The notes under the pieces were generated by a model. That model ran no database searches, had not been told where the DNA came from, and saw only the letters and a list, made by a program, of their open reading frames with translations. DNA of 64,000 bases from Paenibacillus tyrphae (GTDB lineage: Bacteria > Bacillota > Bacilli > Paenibacillales > NBRC-103111), in assembly GCF_027925525.1 (NCBI RefSeq), contig NZ_BSDJ01000002.1, forward strand, positions 62,001 through 126,000. Reading direction: 5' to 3'. Both the position numbers and the translations under genes were made by a program. Below are positions 27,042-35,754 of this stretch, in pieces. Numbering within the stretch: the stretch's first letter is position 1; every line of letters starts with the position of its first letter.

Positions 27042-28517
27042 GTGCTTATTTGCGGGATAATGGGCCTGGGGGCAAAACCTATGAAAAAAACAGTTGTTTC
27101 AAGCGGACATGCAGGCAAACGGTTTGAACAAATCTATGATTATATTCTGGATCGGATCCGTCGCGGTGAATGGAAGGCACATGAGAAGCTTCCCTCCATC
27201 CGCTCGCTGGCGACGGAATTCAATGTGCATCGACTGACGGTCTTTAAAGCCTATCAACTACTTAAAGAAAATCGGATCGTTGAAGCGAAGGACAAATCCG
27301 GCTATTATGTGAGACCGGACAGCAGTCTTCCTGTGGATTCGCTGCATGATCCGATCATTTCCGCTTACGTGCATGAAAGCCATCTTTCCGAAATCCATCA
27401 GGTGAAAGCCGAATATGTACTCTCAAAATCGCTTCTCGACCCGAACCTGCTCCCTAATCTTTATTTCTCGGAATATGTGAAGCAAGTGTTCGATTTGTAT
27501 CCCAAAATGCTCGGCACCTACTTTACCGCGCAAGGAGACCAGGAGCTGCGGGAAGCGTTGTGTCGTTATTTTACCGATTGCCACCGGTTTCATTTGTCGG
27601 CAGATGAATTGTTGATCACTTGCGGATCACAGGAGGCCATGGATTTGGTGGCCAGAGCGCTGGTCAAGCCGAGAGATGCCGTTATGTTGGAGCGTCCTAC
27701 CTACAGTACGGCGATTGACATTTTCAGAAGACAAGGCGCAACTATCGTTCCGGTCGAGATCCACCCGTACGGCTACGATCTGGAGCAGGTGGAGAAACTG
27801 ATGCAAGTCTACAAGCCGCGGCTGTTTTATCTAAATCCCACCTTTCAAAGTCCAACAGGCTATATCGTACCCGCCGAACAAAGGAAAAGGCTCGTTGAGC
27901 TTGCCGAGCGGTATCAATGTCTGCTGCTAGAGGACGATCCTTACCGCGACATTTATTTTGGCGAAGAGCCCCCACTGCCTCTTTTTGCTTACGATACGGC
28001 TGGTTGGGTCATTTATCTTCGCAGCTTCAGCAAATATATCGCTCCCGGCCTCGGCATCGCCATCGTTGCTTGCCGCCTTTCCATCATGAACTACCTGATA
28101 AAAGCCAAAATGTTGTCGGACAGCGGGACACCCTTGGTGAATCAAAAAATATTTCTGCATTATTTTTTCTCTGAGCGGCTGCAGCAGCATATGGAGAAGC
28201 TTCGCATTGCACTTGCGGTCCGCAAGGATATCGTAGAACAGGAATTGTCCGCTACCGACTGGCAATGGAACTCCCCTGCAGGCGGATTCAACTTATGGGT
28301 GAAGCTGCCGGAAACGGTGGAGATTCAACGTCTGCTCAGTACATGCATCAAGCAATCGATCACCTTTGTGCCCGGAGCGATTTGCGATCCGCTCAAGGAG
28401 TACAAATCATGGATACGCCTCAGCTATTCCTATCTGAATGAGCAGCTATTGAGAGAAGGTATCCTGAAGCTTGTCGAATTGGTAGACGGGGGCAGTGGTT
28501 CATCTAAGAAACCATAA
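27042..28517 (+). CDS. MocR-type regulator (GntR domain fused to PLP aminotransferase fold)
   Basis: A 491-residue fusion. Counted from the probable ATG at 27081 (MKKTVVSSGHAG), a GntR winged helix (RFEQIYDYILDRIRRGEWKA, LPSIRSLATEFNVHRLTVFKAYQLL) occupies the first ~80 residues, a linker follows, and then a fold-type I aminotransferase domain with LLITCGSQEAMDLVARAL, NPTFQSPTG, LLLEDDPYRDIYF and the PLP Lys in YLRSFSKYIAPGLGIA. The longest frame uses a GTG at 27042; GGGGGC before 27081 is the better though modest ribosome site. It likely senses PLP or an amino compound and controls the divergent transporter operon and itself. Confidence 0.9.
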   Translation: MLICGIMGLGAKPMKKTVVSSGHAGKRFEQIYDYILDRIRRGEWKAHEKLPSIRSLATEFNVHRLTVFKAYQLLKENRIVEAKDKSGYYVRPDSSLPVDSLHDPIISAYVHESHLSEIHQVKAEYVLSKSLLDPNLLPNLYFSEYVKQVFDLYPKMLGTYFTAQGDQELREALCRYFTDCHRFHLSADELLITCGSQEAMDLVARALVKPRDAVMLERPTYSTAIDIFRRQGATIVPVEIHPYGYDLEQVEKLMQVYKPRLFYLNPTFQSPTGYIVPAEQRKRLVELAERYQCLLLEDDPYRDIYFGEEPPLPLFAYDTAGWVIYLRSFSKYIAPGLGIAIVACRLSIMNYLIKAKMLSDSGTPLVNQKIFLHYFFSERLQQHMEKLRIALAVRKDIVEQELSATDWQWNSPAGGFNLWVKLPETVEIQRLLSTCIKQSITFVPGAICDPLKEYKSWIRLSYSYLNEQLLREGILKLVELVDGGSGSSKKP

Positions 28518-28606
28518 CCATTTTCACGTTGAATGGTAGACTGCCCCATCGCAAATATGGGAGTTAGATTATGGAATATCATGTCCGAGCGATGCGTTGA
28601 TAGCGC

Positions 28607-28640
28607 AAAAATACACCCACAATACGTGAGTGTATTTTAA
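28607..28640. terminator. Bidirectional terminator between MocR and arginase-like genes
   Basis: AAAATACAC (28608-28616) pairs with GTGTATTTT (28630-28638), with extra CAC/GTG pairing inside and A/U runs on both sides. It lies between two convergent genes and can serve both. Confidence 0.75.
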
Positions 28641-28671
28641 ATTCATTGTTCTATCTATAATTCTGTTTACC

Positions 28672-29527
28672 TTAATTATTTAAAATAGGTATTTCCCCAA
28701 GGAGATTCTTCAAGTGAATCGAATCCCACGGCAAATGCTCCGTTATTCCTAATCCAACCACATCTGTTTCTTCAGATAATTCTTTAATCAGATGAAGTAA
28801 TTGAGGCATTTGCATGGTTCCCTCAGGAAATAAATTATAGGGTACTTCGGGGTTGGCGAATAATAAAGAACGAAATGCCTTTGGGTCAAGTACGTCTAAA
28901 TCAAGGTGAATAGCCAGGTGTTTAATGCCACTTTCTTTAATCCATTTTTTTATAGATTCAGTACTATTCGTTAGCTCCTTGGTCCCGGCAGTTCGAATAT
29001 CTAGTCTTTGAATCACTTCTGTTTCTGATTCTGTAGGAGCTGCTAATCCCGCGATAAAGACATTTTCCGGTTTTAGAGGAATTTTTACATGTTTAGCGAA
29101 CTCCTCATCTCCTTCTCCCAAAAGATTCCCGAGAGGTAATGAATGTGCGTTATCATACCCAACATTTCGAACTAAATCAGCGTGAGCATCAATCCAAATT
29201 AAACCTAATTCCCCGCCGTATCGTTCATTTAAATAGGCAAATGGGGCTTGCTCGACCAAGCAGTCTCCACCAAACATTACAATGCGATCCGGCTTATGAG
29301 CGTTAATGATATGCTGAGCAGCCTCTAATTGTTCAAGCAGCTGTTTTCTCCCATTCAGACCGTTCTCGTTTTCAAGCGGAGTGCCATCATAAGCTTGAAC
29401 TGGAACTTCAATAAGGGGTTGATCGTTGTCCGGAGCCAGCCAAGCAAGCAGTTCGGCTCCAAAAGAATAGTTTGGGTTGTTTCCCCCTTGCCATTGAGGC
29501 ATTAAAAGGCGTATCGTTTTTAGTCAT
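28672..29527 (-). CDS. Arginase/ureohydrolase-family protein, probably frameshifted near its start
   Basis: A ureohydrolase-fold protein. Metal motifs are GGDCLVE (family consensus GGDHS), WIDAHADL (DAHxD) and HLDLDVLDP (SxDxDxxDP), followed by GLGITEH. The intact frame from the ATG at 29502 gives 276 residues but has no ribosome site. AAAGGAG instead precedes an ATG at 29527, which reads MTKND... out of frame; removing one A from the five-A run at about 29516-29520 would give MTKTIRLLMPQWQGG and join the frames. So either the gene has a +1 slip or the sequence does. The Cys for His change in the first motif suggests altered metal use. HxlR is divergent. Confidence 0.75.
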
Positions 29528-29583
29528 TTTTTCTCTCCTTTACTTCAAAGTAAGGCTAGTATAAACTGAGCACAAATAAAAAA

Positions 29584-29612
29584 GTAGTACGCACTTTATT
29601 GATAGGTACTAC
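29584..29612. promoter_or_regulatory. HxlR operator-like palindrome
   Basis: GTAGTAC (29584-29590) and GTACTAC (29606-29612) form a perfect inverted repeat with a 15-base gap in the divergent space between the arginase-like and HxlR genes. Spacing and position fit binding by a dimeric winged-helix regulator such as HxlR. Confidence 0.55.
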
Positions 29613-29632
29613 CCGAAAGGATAGTGGTAAAC

Positions 29633-29974
29633 ATGAGTATGGCTGAATATAAAGGTAAAGTTAAACATATTCAAGATACGCCTTTTGGTTATACAATTTC
29701 AGTGATTGGCAGTAAATGGAAAATGGTTATTATTTACCTCCTGGCAGAAAACCAACCGGTTCGTTTTAATGATCTGAAACGACAAATAGGAACCATTACT
29801 TTTAAAACATTGAGTTCACAACTAAAAGAACTCGAAGCGGATGGTCTGGTGAGACGGAAAGAGTATCCGCAAGTCCCCCCTAAAGTCGAGTACAGTCTCA
29901 CACATAAAGCGGAAACTCTATTACCCGTTTTGGAACAGTTATGTGAGTGGGGAGTAAAAAACCAAAATAATTAA
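29633..29974 (+). CDS. HxlR-family transcriptional regulator
   Basis: A 113-residue HxlR/MarR-like regulator: GYTISVIGSKWKMVIIYLL, QPVRFNDLKRQIGTITFKTL and the wing LEADGLVRRKEYPQVPPKVE. No Cys in the usual N-terminal redox position is seen. A GTG at 29624 would add three residues; the ATG at 29633 is preferred because AAAGGAT lies ten bases upstream. It is divergent from the arginase-like gene and convergent with a 22-codon quinone-oxidoreductase stub, a frequent HxlR partner that has been lost here. Confidence 0.88.
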   Translation: MSMAEYKGKVKHIQDTPFGYTISVIGSKWKMVIIYLLAENQPVRFNDLKRQIGTITFKTLSSQLKELEADGLVRRKEYPQVPPKVEYSLTHKAETLLPVLEQLCEWGVKNQNN

Positions 29975-30040
29975 ATCCGGGTACTCCTGTACGTGTAAAG
30001 CTTCTAAACCTCCAGCTTGTTGAAGAATGATAGATTTCAT
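29975..30040 (-). pseudogene. N-terminal stub of a quinone oxidoreductase
   Basis: A perfect ribosome site (AAGGAGG) precedes ATG at 30040 and the frame reads MKSIILQQAGGLEALHVQEYPD, the N-terminus of zinc-type or quinone (NADPH) oxidoreductases, then dissolves into unrelated residues at the HxlR stop. Only 22 codons remain. The cut coincides with the end of the HxlR gene. Confidence 0.6.
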
Positions 30041-30211
30041 GAAATTGACCTCCTTGATTTGCATGCCAAAAGCACACACTTTAAGCAGTGGTGGAACGAT
30101 TATCGTATCCAACAAAAAGCGGAAATGATTTTTGAATTTTATCATCAACACGAAGCATTGTTATACAAAAAAAATCTCCCCATAAGGAATGGGAAGATTT
30201 TCAGAAATGAC
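30041..30211 (+). pseudogene. Unassigned coding-like fragment
   Basis: A plus-strand frame reads LDLHAKSTHFKQWWNDYR and IQQKAEMIFEFYHQHEAL and ends at 30211. Trp/Phe placement recalls the C-terminal ligand-binding part of some HTH regulators, but this is a weak impression. There is no convincing start. It overlaps the leader of the stub and the cytolysin terminator. Confidence 0.22.
30167..30202 (-). terminator. Terminator of the cytolysin gene
   Basis: In minus-strand RNA, AAAATCTTCCC pairs with GGGGAGATTTT (one G-U) across a short loop and is followed by a run of T. It lies directly after the cytolysin stop at 30211. Confidence 0.8.
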
Positions 30212-31714
30212 TAGTGACTAATGGACGCTGTCGGATATAAGGTTGTTCCTCCGATCGAAGCTTTTATATTGCTGGATAACGGAACGTTCGTTTCATCTAT
30301 AATGGTTCTCCACCAGTCCCAGGCAAGACCTGTACATTCTTTTGCGAAGATTTTGATGTTCTTGGAGTTAGGCGGAAGCGGAATCTCTGTCGAGAAATGC
30401 GCTGTCTTATCTCGACCGCTTCCTTCCCAAGTTTTATGTGTAACGAGCTCTTCGCCATTGGCATCAAATGTAAATTCGTCCCAAGACACTTCAAACTGAG
30501 CTACATAGGCGCCTCGATGATCAAGCGTTATTTTACCTTTAGTGAATTCTGTCGTTTTCGTCTCGATATATTCCGTGTTGTTGCGAACAGCGGCAACTGA
30601 ATTATCTTTCAAAAAGACGCTTGTATACGAAATGGGGTAAGCCGGATTCTTGGTGCTAAATTGCGCATTGTCTTTAATTATATTTTGGATGACATTGAAG
30701 TCTTTCGTGACGATCTGATTATGCGTCTGTGCATCGCCGCCTAATACCACAGCAGTAAACGAACTGTTTTCATAAATATCTTTGTACTGTCCGCTAGCTT
30801 GGATACCGGCATTCTGGAGCAATGCTTTAAATGCAGCTTGCACGTCACTGCTCTTCGAGGTTGTCTCCAATTTCACGTAAATCGTTCTGCCATAAGCTAC
30901 GTTGGATACCATAAGCGGCGGAGCCTCTTTGCTTACCCCTTTACGGAGCAATTCGGCAAACGTCACACTATTATCAAAAAGGTCTCGATGGATTGTTAGG
31001 AAGAGCTGCACTCACGGTATAAAAGATTTGCTTATAAGCAGCTACCATCACTTTTTTCTCGCCGCTTGCGACCGCATTAAAGTCGATTCCGAGCGTATTG
31101 TTCAGCACTTGAGCATTCACATTAAGCGCGCTGGAAATTTGATTTTTGCTGTATACCATAGATTCTGCATACTGTAACCTTGCAGGCAATGTATGAGTGC
31201 CCGAATACTTCTCAACCCAAGTCGACACTAACTGATCAACGGCACCGGAAACACTGCTGTACGTTGGATTTGAAACCGTAATTGTATTTTCACTCTTTAA
31301 CCCAGGCAAATCAATGCTGATATTCAAAGGTTTTCTTGGGCTCATAATCAGGTCAGGCTGATTATCCGAAAAAGCCCGATTGGCAAGCTGTATTGCGCCC
31401 GGATAAGTGCGACTCGTCATCGAATCAATAATGGATATATCTACCGGCGAGGTTGCGAGCGATTTTTTCTCACGTTCGACCACGATAAATTTACCATTGG
31501 ATAGGAGACCTTCTTTGGGCACAAAACTACTGATTTGATCGCCTTTTACAGCTAACACTTCATTACGATCATAATTTAGGCTTGCGATCCCGGTATCAGT
31601 ATCATTCAGTTCGTTTGTTGCAGCGAAGGAAATACTTGAATAAGTAAACATATTTAAACTAATGAACAAACTTACGAGCACTTTTGTTGCTTTAACATGT
31701 TTTGAAATCTTCAT
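30211..31714 (-). pseudogene. Cholesterol-dependent cytolysin (alveolysin-like) with one frameshift
   Basis: Two overlapping frames make up one CDC toxin. The first starts at ATG 31714 behind AAAAAGGAGGGG, with a signal peptide ([21 protein letters not shown]) and DIDxxI-like domains 1-3 up to [14 protein letters not shown] near 30975. The second continues in the other frame from [17 protein letters not shown] to the stop. A single extra A in CATCGAGACC (about 30984-30993) explains the break; without it the product is 500 residues, the size of alveolysin. The membrane-binding undecapeptide at 30307-30339 reads [11 protein letters not shown], with Asp where the family almost always has Glu, and the Thr-Leu cholesterol motif is present (GTTLYP). 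Unless the shift is a sequencing error, no pore former is made. Confidence 0.88.
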
Positions 31715-31821
31715 AAAGATCCCCCTCCTTTTTTTGTAAAATAATTGCACTTCTATTAACTGTATCGGTATTTTGGTATAAAATTATTAGAATCCAAATT
31801 TCCCTCTACCTGCGTTCCTTT

Positions 31822-31861
31822 TTCGAAAATAAAGAAGACTGCCGAGAAAATCTCGACAGTC
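31822..31861 (-). terminator. Terminator of the NRPS operon
   Basis: GACTGTCGAGA and TCTCGGCAGTC (31837-31861) form an 11-pair stem with a three-base loop in minus-strand RNA, followed by TTCTTTATTTT. It lies 38 bases past the stop of the second synthetase. Confidence 0.88.
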
Positions 31862-31898
31862 CGGGATGGCTTCGGTTGAAGCCCAAGTTTGATGCAGA

Positions 31899-34800
31899 TC
31901 AGTTTCCATGCAGTACCTCTTGAGATTGCTTGATCCGTTCCGCAATTTGATCAAGGATACGCAAAATGAGTTTTGTCGTAGAGTCAATATATTCGGGCTC
32001 AAGCAGCTGATCATGATCGCCAGCGAGCTTATACTGCGCGTAGTCTTGCCGGGCTGCGCTGTTCCATGACACCCCTTGCTCTAAGCGGATAGCTTCGGTG
32101 TCCTCCGCTACCAAATCGTGAACGGTGGCAAGAACAGTGCCCGTATTGACCAATTGAGCTTCATACGTCAAGGTCGACCGCACTTTGAGTGCGATCCGTT
32201 CTCGAATCGCGGGGTTGTCCATCAGTTCTTTTTCCGTAGCCATCAAATATTTTATCGTCTCTTCAATATTGCTTTCTGCGGTATCCGCAGGTTTCGGGGC
32301 ATGCTTCTTCAAAGAATCCACCATGATTAAATCCGATACCGGGTACCCTCGCTTTTCCATCGCTTTGGCTACTTCAAACATCATATTTCCGCCGATGCAA
32401 TACCCCATAAATACATAAGGCTCCTGTTTTTGTACGCGAAGGACCTCGTCCACATAACAATCGATCATGTCCTCGTAGCTTGGGCTATCGTCGATGAAAT
32501 CGATACTATATACCACGAATCGGTTGTCCAGCCTTTCCGCTAATCCCTGGTAGACTATTCCGAAGCCGGGTCCCGGAGGGAAGCAAAATACGTTCAACTC
32601 TCCCTGCTGATTCAGCTTAACGAAATGATTGGAGTTATTCTCAAACCCGGATTCCCAATTGGCATTCGCCATCGCTTCGACAGAGGTATATTCGTACCCT
32701 TTATGAAGAGGGATTTCTACTCCCGTTTCATCATGGATTCGTTGAATTAAACGAATTAAGCTGATGGAGTTTCCGCCGAGTTCGAAGAAATTGTCCTTCA
32801 CGCCGATCCTCTTAAGTCCAAGCACATCCTGCCAAATTTGGACCAGCTTCGTTTCCAGCAGTGTACGCGGCGCGACATATTCCGCTTCGCTATGGACGCC
32901 TGCTTCCGGGGCGGGCAGCGCTTTACGGTTGATTTTACCATTCGGCGTCAGCGGCATCTGCGGGAGCTGTACGAAATACGCCGGTATCATATAGTCCGGC
33001 AGCTCGAGCGACAGCGTCTTCTTCAGTTCGGCCGCGGAAATATCGGTTTGCGCTACATAATAGGCGCAAAGCTGCTCCAGGCCGCTTGCATCCGCGAACG
33101 CGATGACAATGGCTTCTTGTACGGAAGCGACTTTTGCAAGCTGAGCTTCCACTTCACCAAGCTCGATCCGGTAACCGCGAATTTTCACTTGATGATCGAT
33201 GCGGCCCACATATTCGATGTTACCGTCCGGCAGCCATCTGGCCAAATCGCCTGTCCGGTACAGCCTCTCCCCAGGCGTGAAGGGATAGTTCACGAACTTC
33301 TCTGCGGTCAGCTCGGGACGGTTCAAATAGCCTCTGGCTAATCCTACGCCTGCAATGCACAATTCCCCGGCCACTCCTATCGGCTGTAATCGATGGTACG
33401 AATCTACAATATAGATCCGATGGTTCTGAATAGGCTTGCCGATCGGAACCAATTTTCGGTCAAGATCGTTCGTTGACGCCGCCCAAATCGAGGTAACAAT
33501 CGAAGCTTCCGTTGGCCCGTAAGCGTTGAAATACGACACTTTGCCTTTCCATTGTTTAACGGATTCAACAGTTACGGCGGAGCCGCCGGTAATCAGCTTT
33601 TTGAGGCTCGTCATGCGATCAAGATTCAAGGATGCCGCATACGTCGGCGGTAAGATGGCTGCCGTAATTTCATTGTCGTTCATGAATTTCTCAAATACGC
33701 GATAATCCTGAATTGTCTCTTTGGTCGGGATATACAAGGCGCTCCCAAAACATAAAGCCTTAAGAATTTCCCAGCAGGATGCGTCGAACGATAGGCTGGC
33801 AAATTGTACGATTCGGTCCTCTTTCGTCATGTGCAGGGTATCCGCAAACATGAGCTTCAAGCTGCACAGCCCGCGATGCTCGACCATGACCCCTTTGGGT
33901 TTGCCCGTTGTCCCTGACGTATAGATCACGTAGGCTAGGTCGTTCGGTCCGGAGACCGGCTCCAGATTCGAGCCGTCCTTGCTGTACGACTGCTCTTCAT
34001 CCACCGCCAAAAATTTCCCTTCAAACGATACGCGCTGACGCAAATGACGCTGACCTACCAGCACTTGTGCTCCCGAATCCTCCAGCATATACCGGATTCG
34101 CTCTTCCGGATATTGCGGATCGATCGGGATGTAGGCCCCGCCCGCCTTCATAATGGCAAGCACACCGACGATCATCTCTAGCGAACGCTCGGCCATCAGA
34201 CCTACCAACTGGTCCGTCTGAACTCCCGCATCTCGCAAGGTACGCGCCAGCCGGTTCGCATTTTCGTTCAGTTCCCCGTACGTAAGCCGTGCTGTTTCAA
34301 ATACGACCGCTACCGCGTCAGGATTCCGCCATGCCTGCTCTTCGAACATTCCGTGAATCGTCTGATCCCGCGGATACTCCGTCGCCGTATTGTTGAAGGT
34401 GTCCAAAATTTCCGTTTTTTCCGCCGCGGTGATGAGTTCCAGAGCGCCTACGGGAGCCTGCGGGTCGGCACTAACCTGCTCAAGCACATGGATGAAATGT
34501 CCCATCAATCGCTCCATCACGGACCTTTCATACACAAGCGTATTGAAATCGAAACGAATCACAAGTTCGTCTACCGGCATAACGGTCAAAGTAAAATCGT
34601 AGCTTGTCTGCTCCTCGATATCCACATCCGTAACCTTAAGCTTTCCGTCGTCGCCTTCGCCCGCTTGTTCGATTTGTTCGCCTAAAGGGTAGTTCTCGAA
34701 GGCCATAATATGGTTGATCAAATCTTGCTTTTGGGCGGTTTGTGCCTGAATATCGTACAACGGGTAGTAATCATAGCGTCCAGATTCCAAAGCCGATTCC

Positions 34801-35754
34801 TGCAGCCGTTTCATGACGTCGGCAAAGCTCGTGTCCACCTCGCAAGTAACGCGAACAGGTATCGTGTTAATGAAGAGGCCGATCATGTCTTCGATTCCCG
34901 GAATTTCAGCGGGCCTTCCCGAGACGACGCTGCCGAACACCACGTCGCCGGTTCCGTTATATTTTTGCAAAATAACGCCCCAAGCCGCTTGGATCAACGT
35001 GTTGACGGTGACCTGGAGCTGGTTGGCAACCTGACTCATCCGTCCGCTCAAGCTATTGCCCAAATGGCGAACAATGTGATCCCCTTCGTACACCTCACTG
35101 CGCTGGTGCTGCTTTCCTTGAGGCAGCATGGTTTGACCTTCGTACTCTGCCAAATAGCCGGACCAATAGCGGGATGCCGCTTCTTTATCCTGCCTCTCCA
35201 GCCACTCGATAAATTGGCCGTACGCCGGGGCATCCGGCCATGCAGGCCGCTCATTCCGCACATAAGCTGCATGCGTATCAAAAATCTCATTGGCGATTAA
35301 AGCCAAGCACCAGCCGTCAAGCAGAATATGGTGAAAGGTCCAGAGGACGAGGTGGCTCTGTTCCTGCGTCCGAATCACTTTGACTCGCATCAGGGCGTCC
35401 TGCTCCAGATCAAAGCCCCGTACTTTGTCATCGTTCTTCAGCTTGTCGATGCACGCCTTCCGCTCCTGGTCCTCTAACCGGCTCAGATCCTCGTAAGTAA
35501 ACTCAATCGGCTTGTCACGATATACGATTTGCAGCAGATCCCCTTTCCAACCGTTATAAAAGTTGGTGCGCAGTACAACATGACGCGAGGTCAAGTCGTT
35601 CCAGCTTCGGGCGAACAACTCCATATTCAGATCCCCTTGCAAGGCCAACATCGCTTGCTCAACATACGCGCCGCCATGTCGGTTCAGGGTGTTGTGGAAC
35701 CACATCCCTTTCTGCATCGGCGTAAGCGTGTAAATGTTCTCGATCTCCCCGATG
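31899..35754 (-). other. NRPS module 7: C(D-L)-A(Phe/Leu-type)-T-TE
   Basis: The ten-residue specificity code, aligned by eye to GrsA, reads D-A-W-I-I-G-A-I-V-K, from FDASCWE, ITAAILPP, LITGGSA and AYGPTEASIV plus the invariant Lys. Codes of this kind are reported for Phe/Leu-type hydrophobic residues in Paenibacillus lipopeptides. The closing thioesterase releases or cyclises the peptide; its nucleophile elbow is GYCIGG. Confidence 0.7.
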
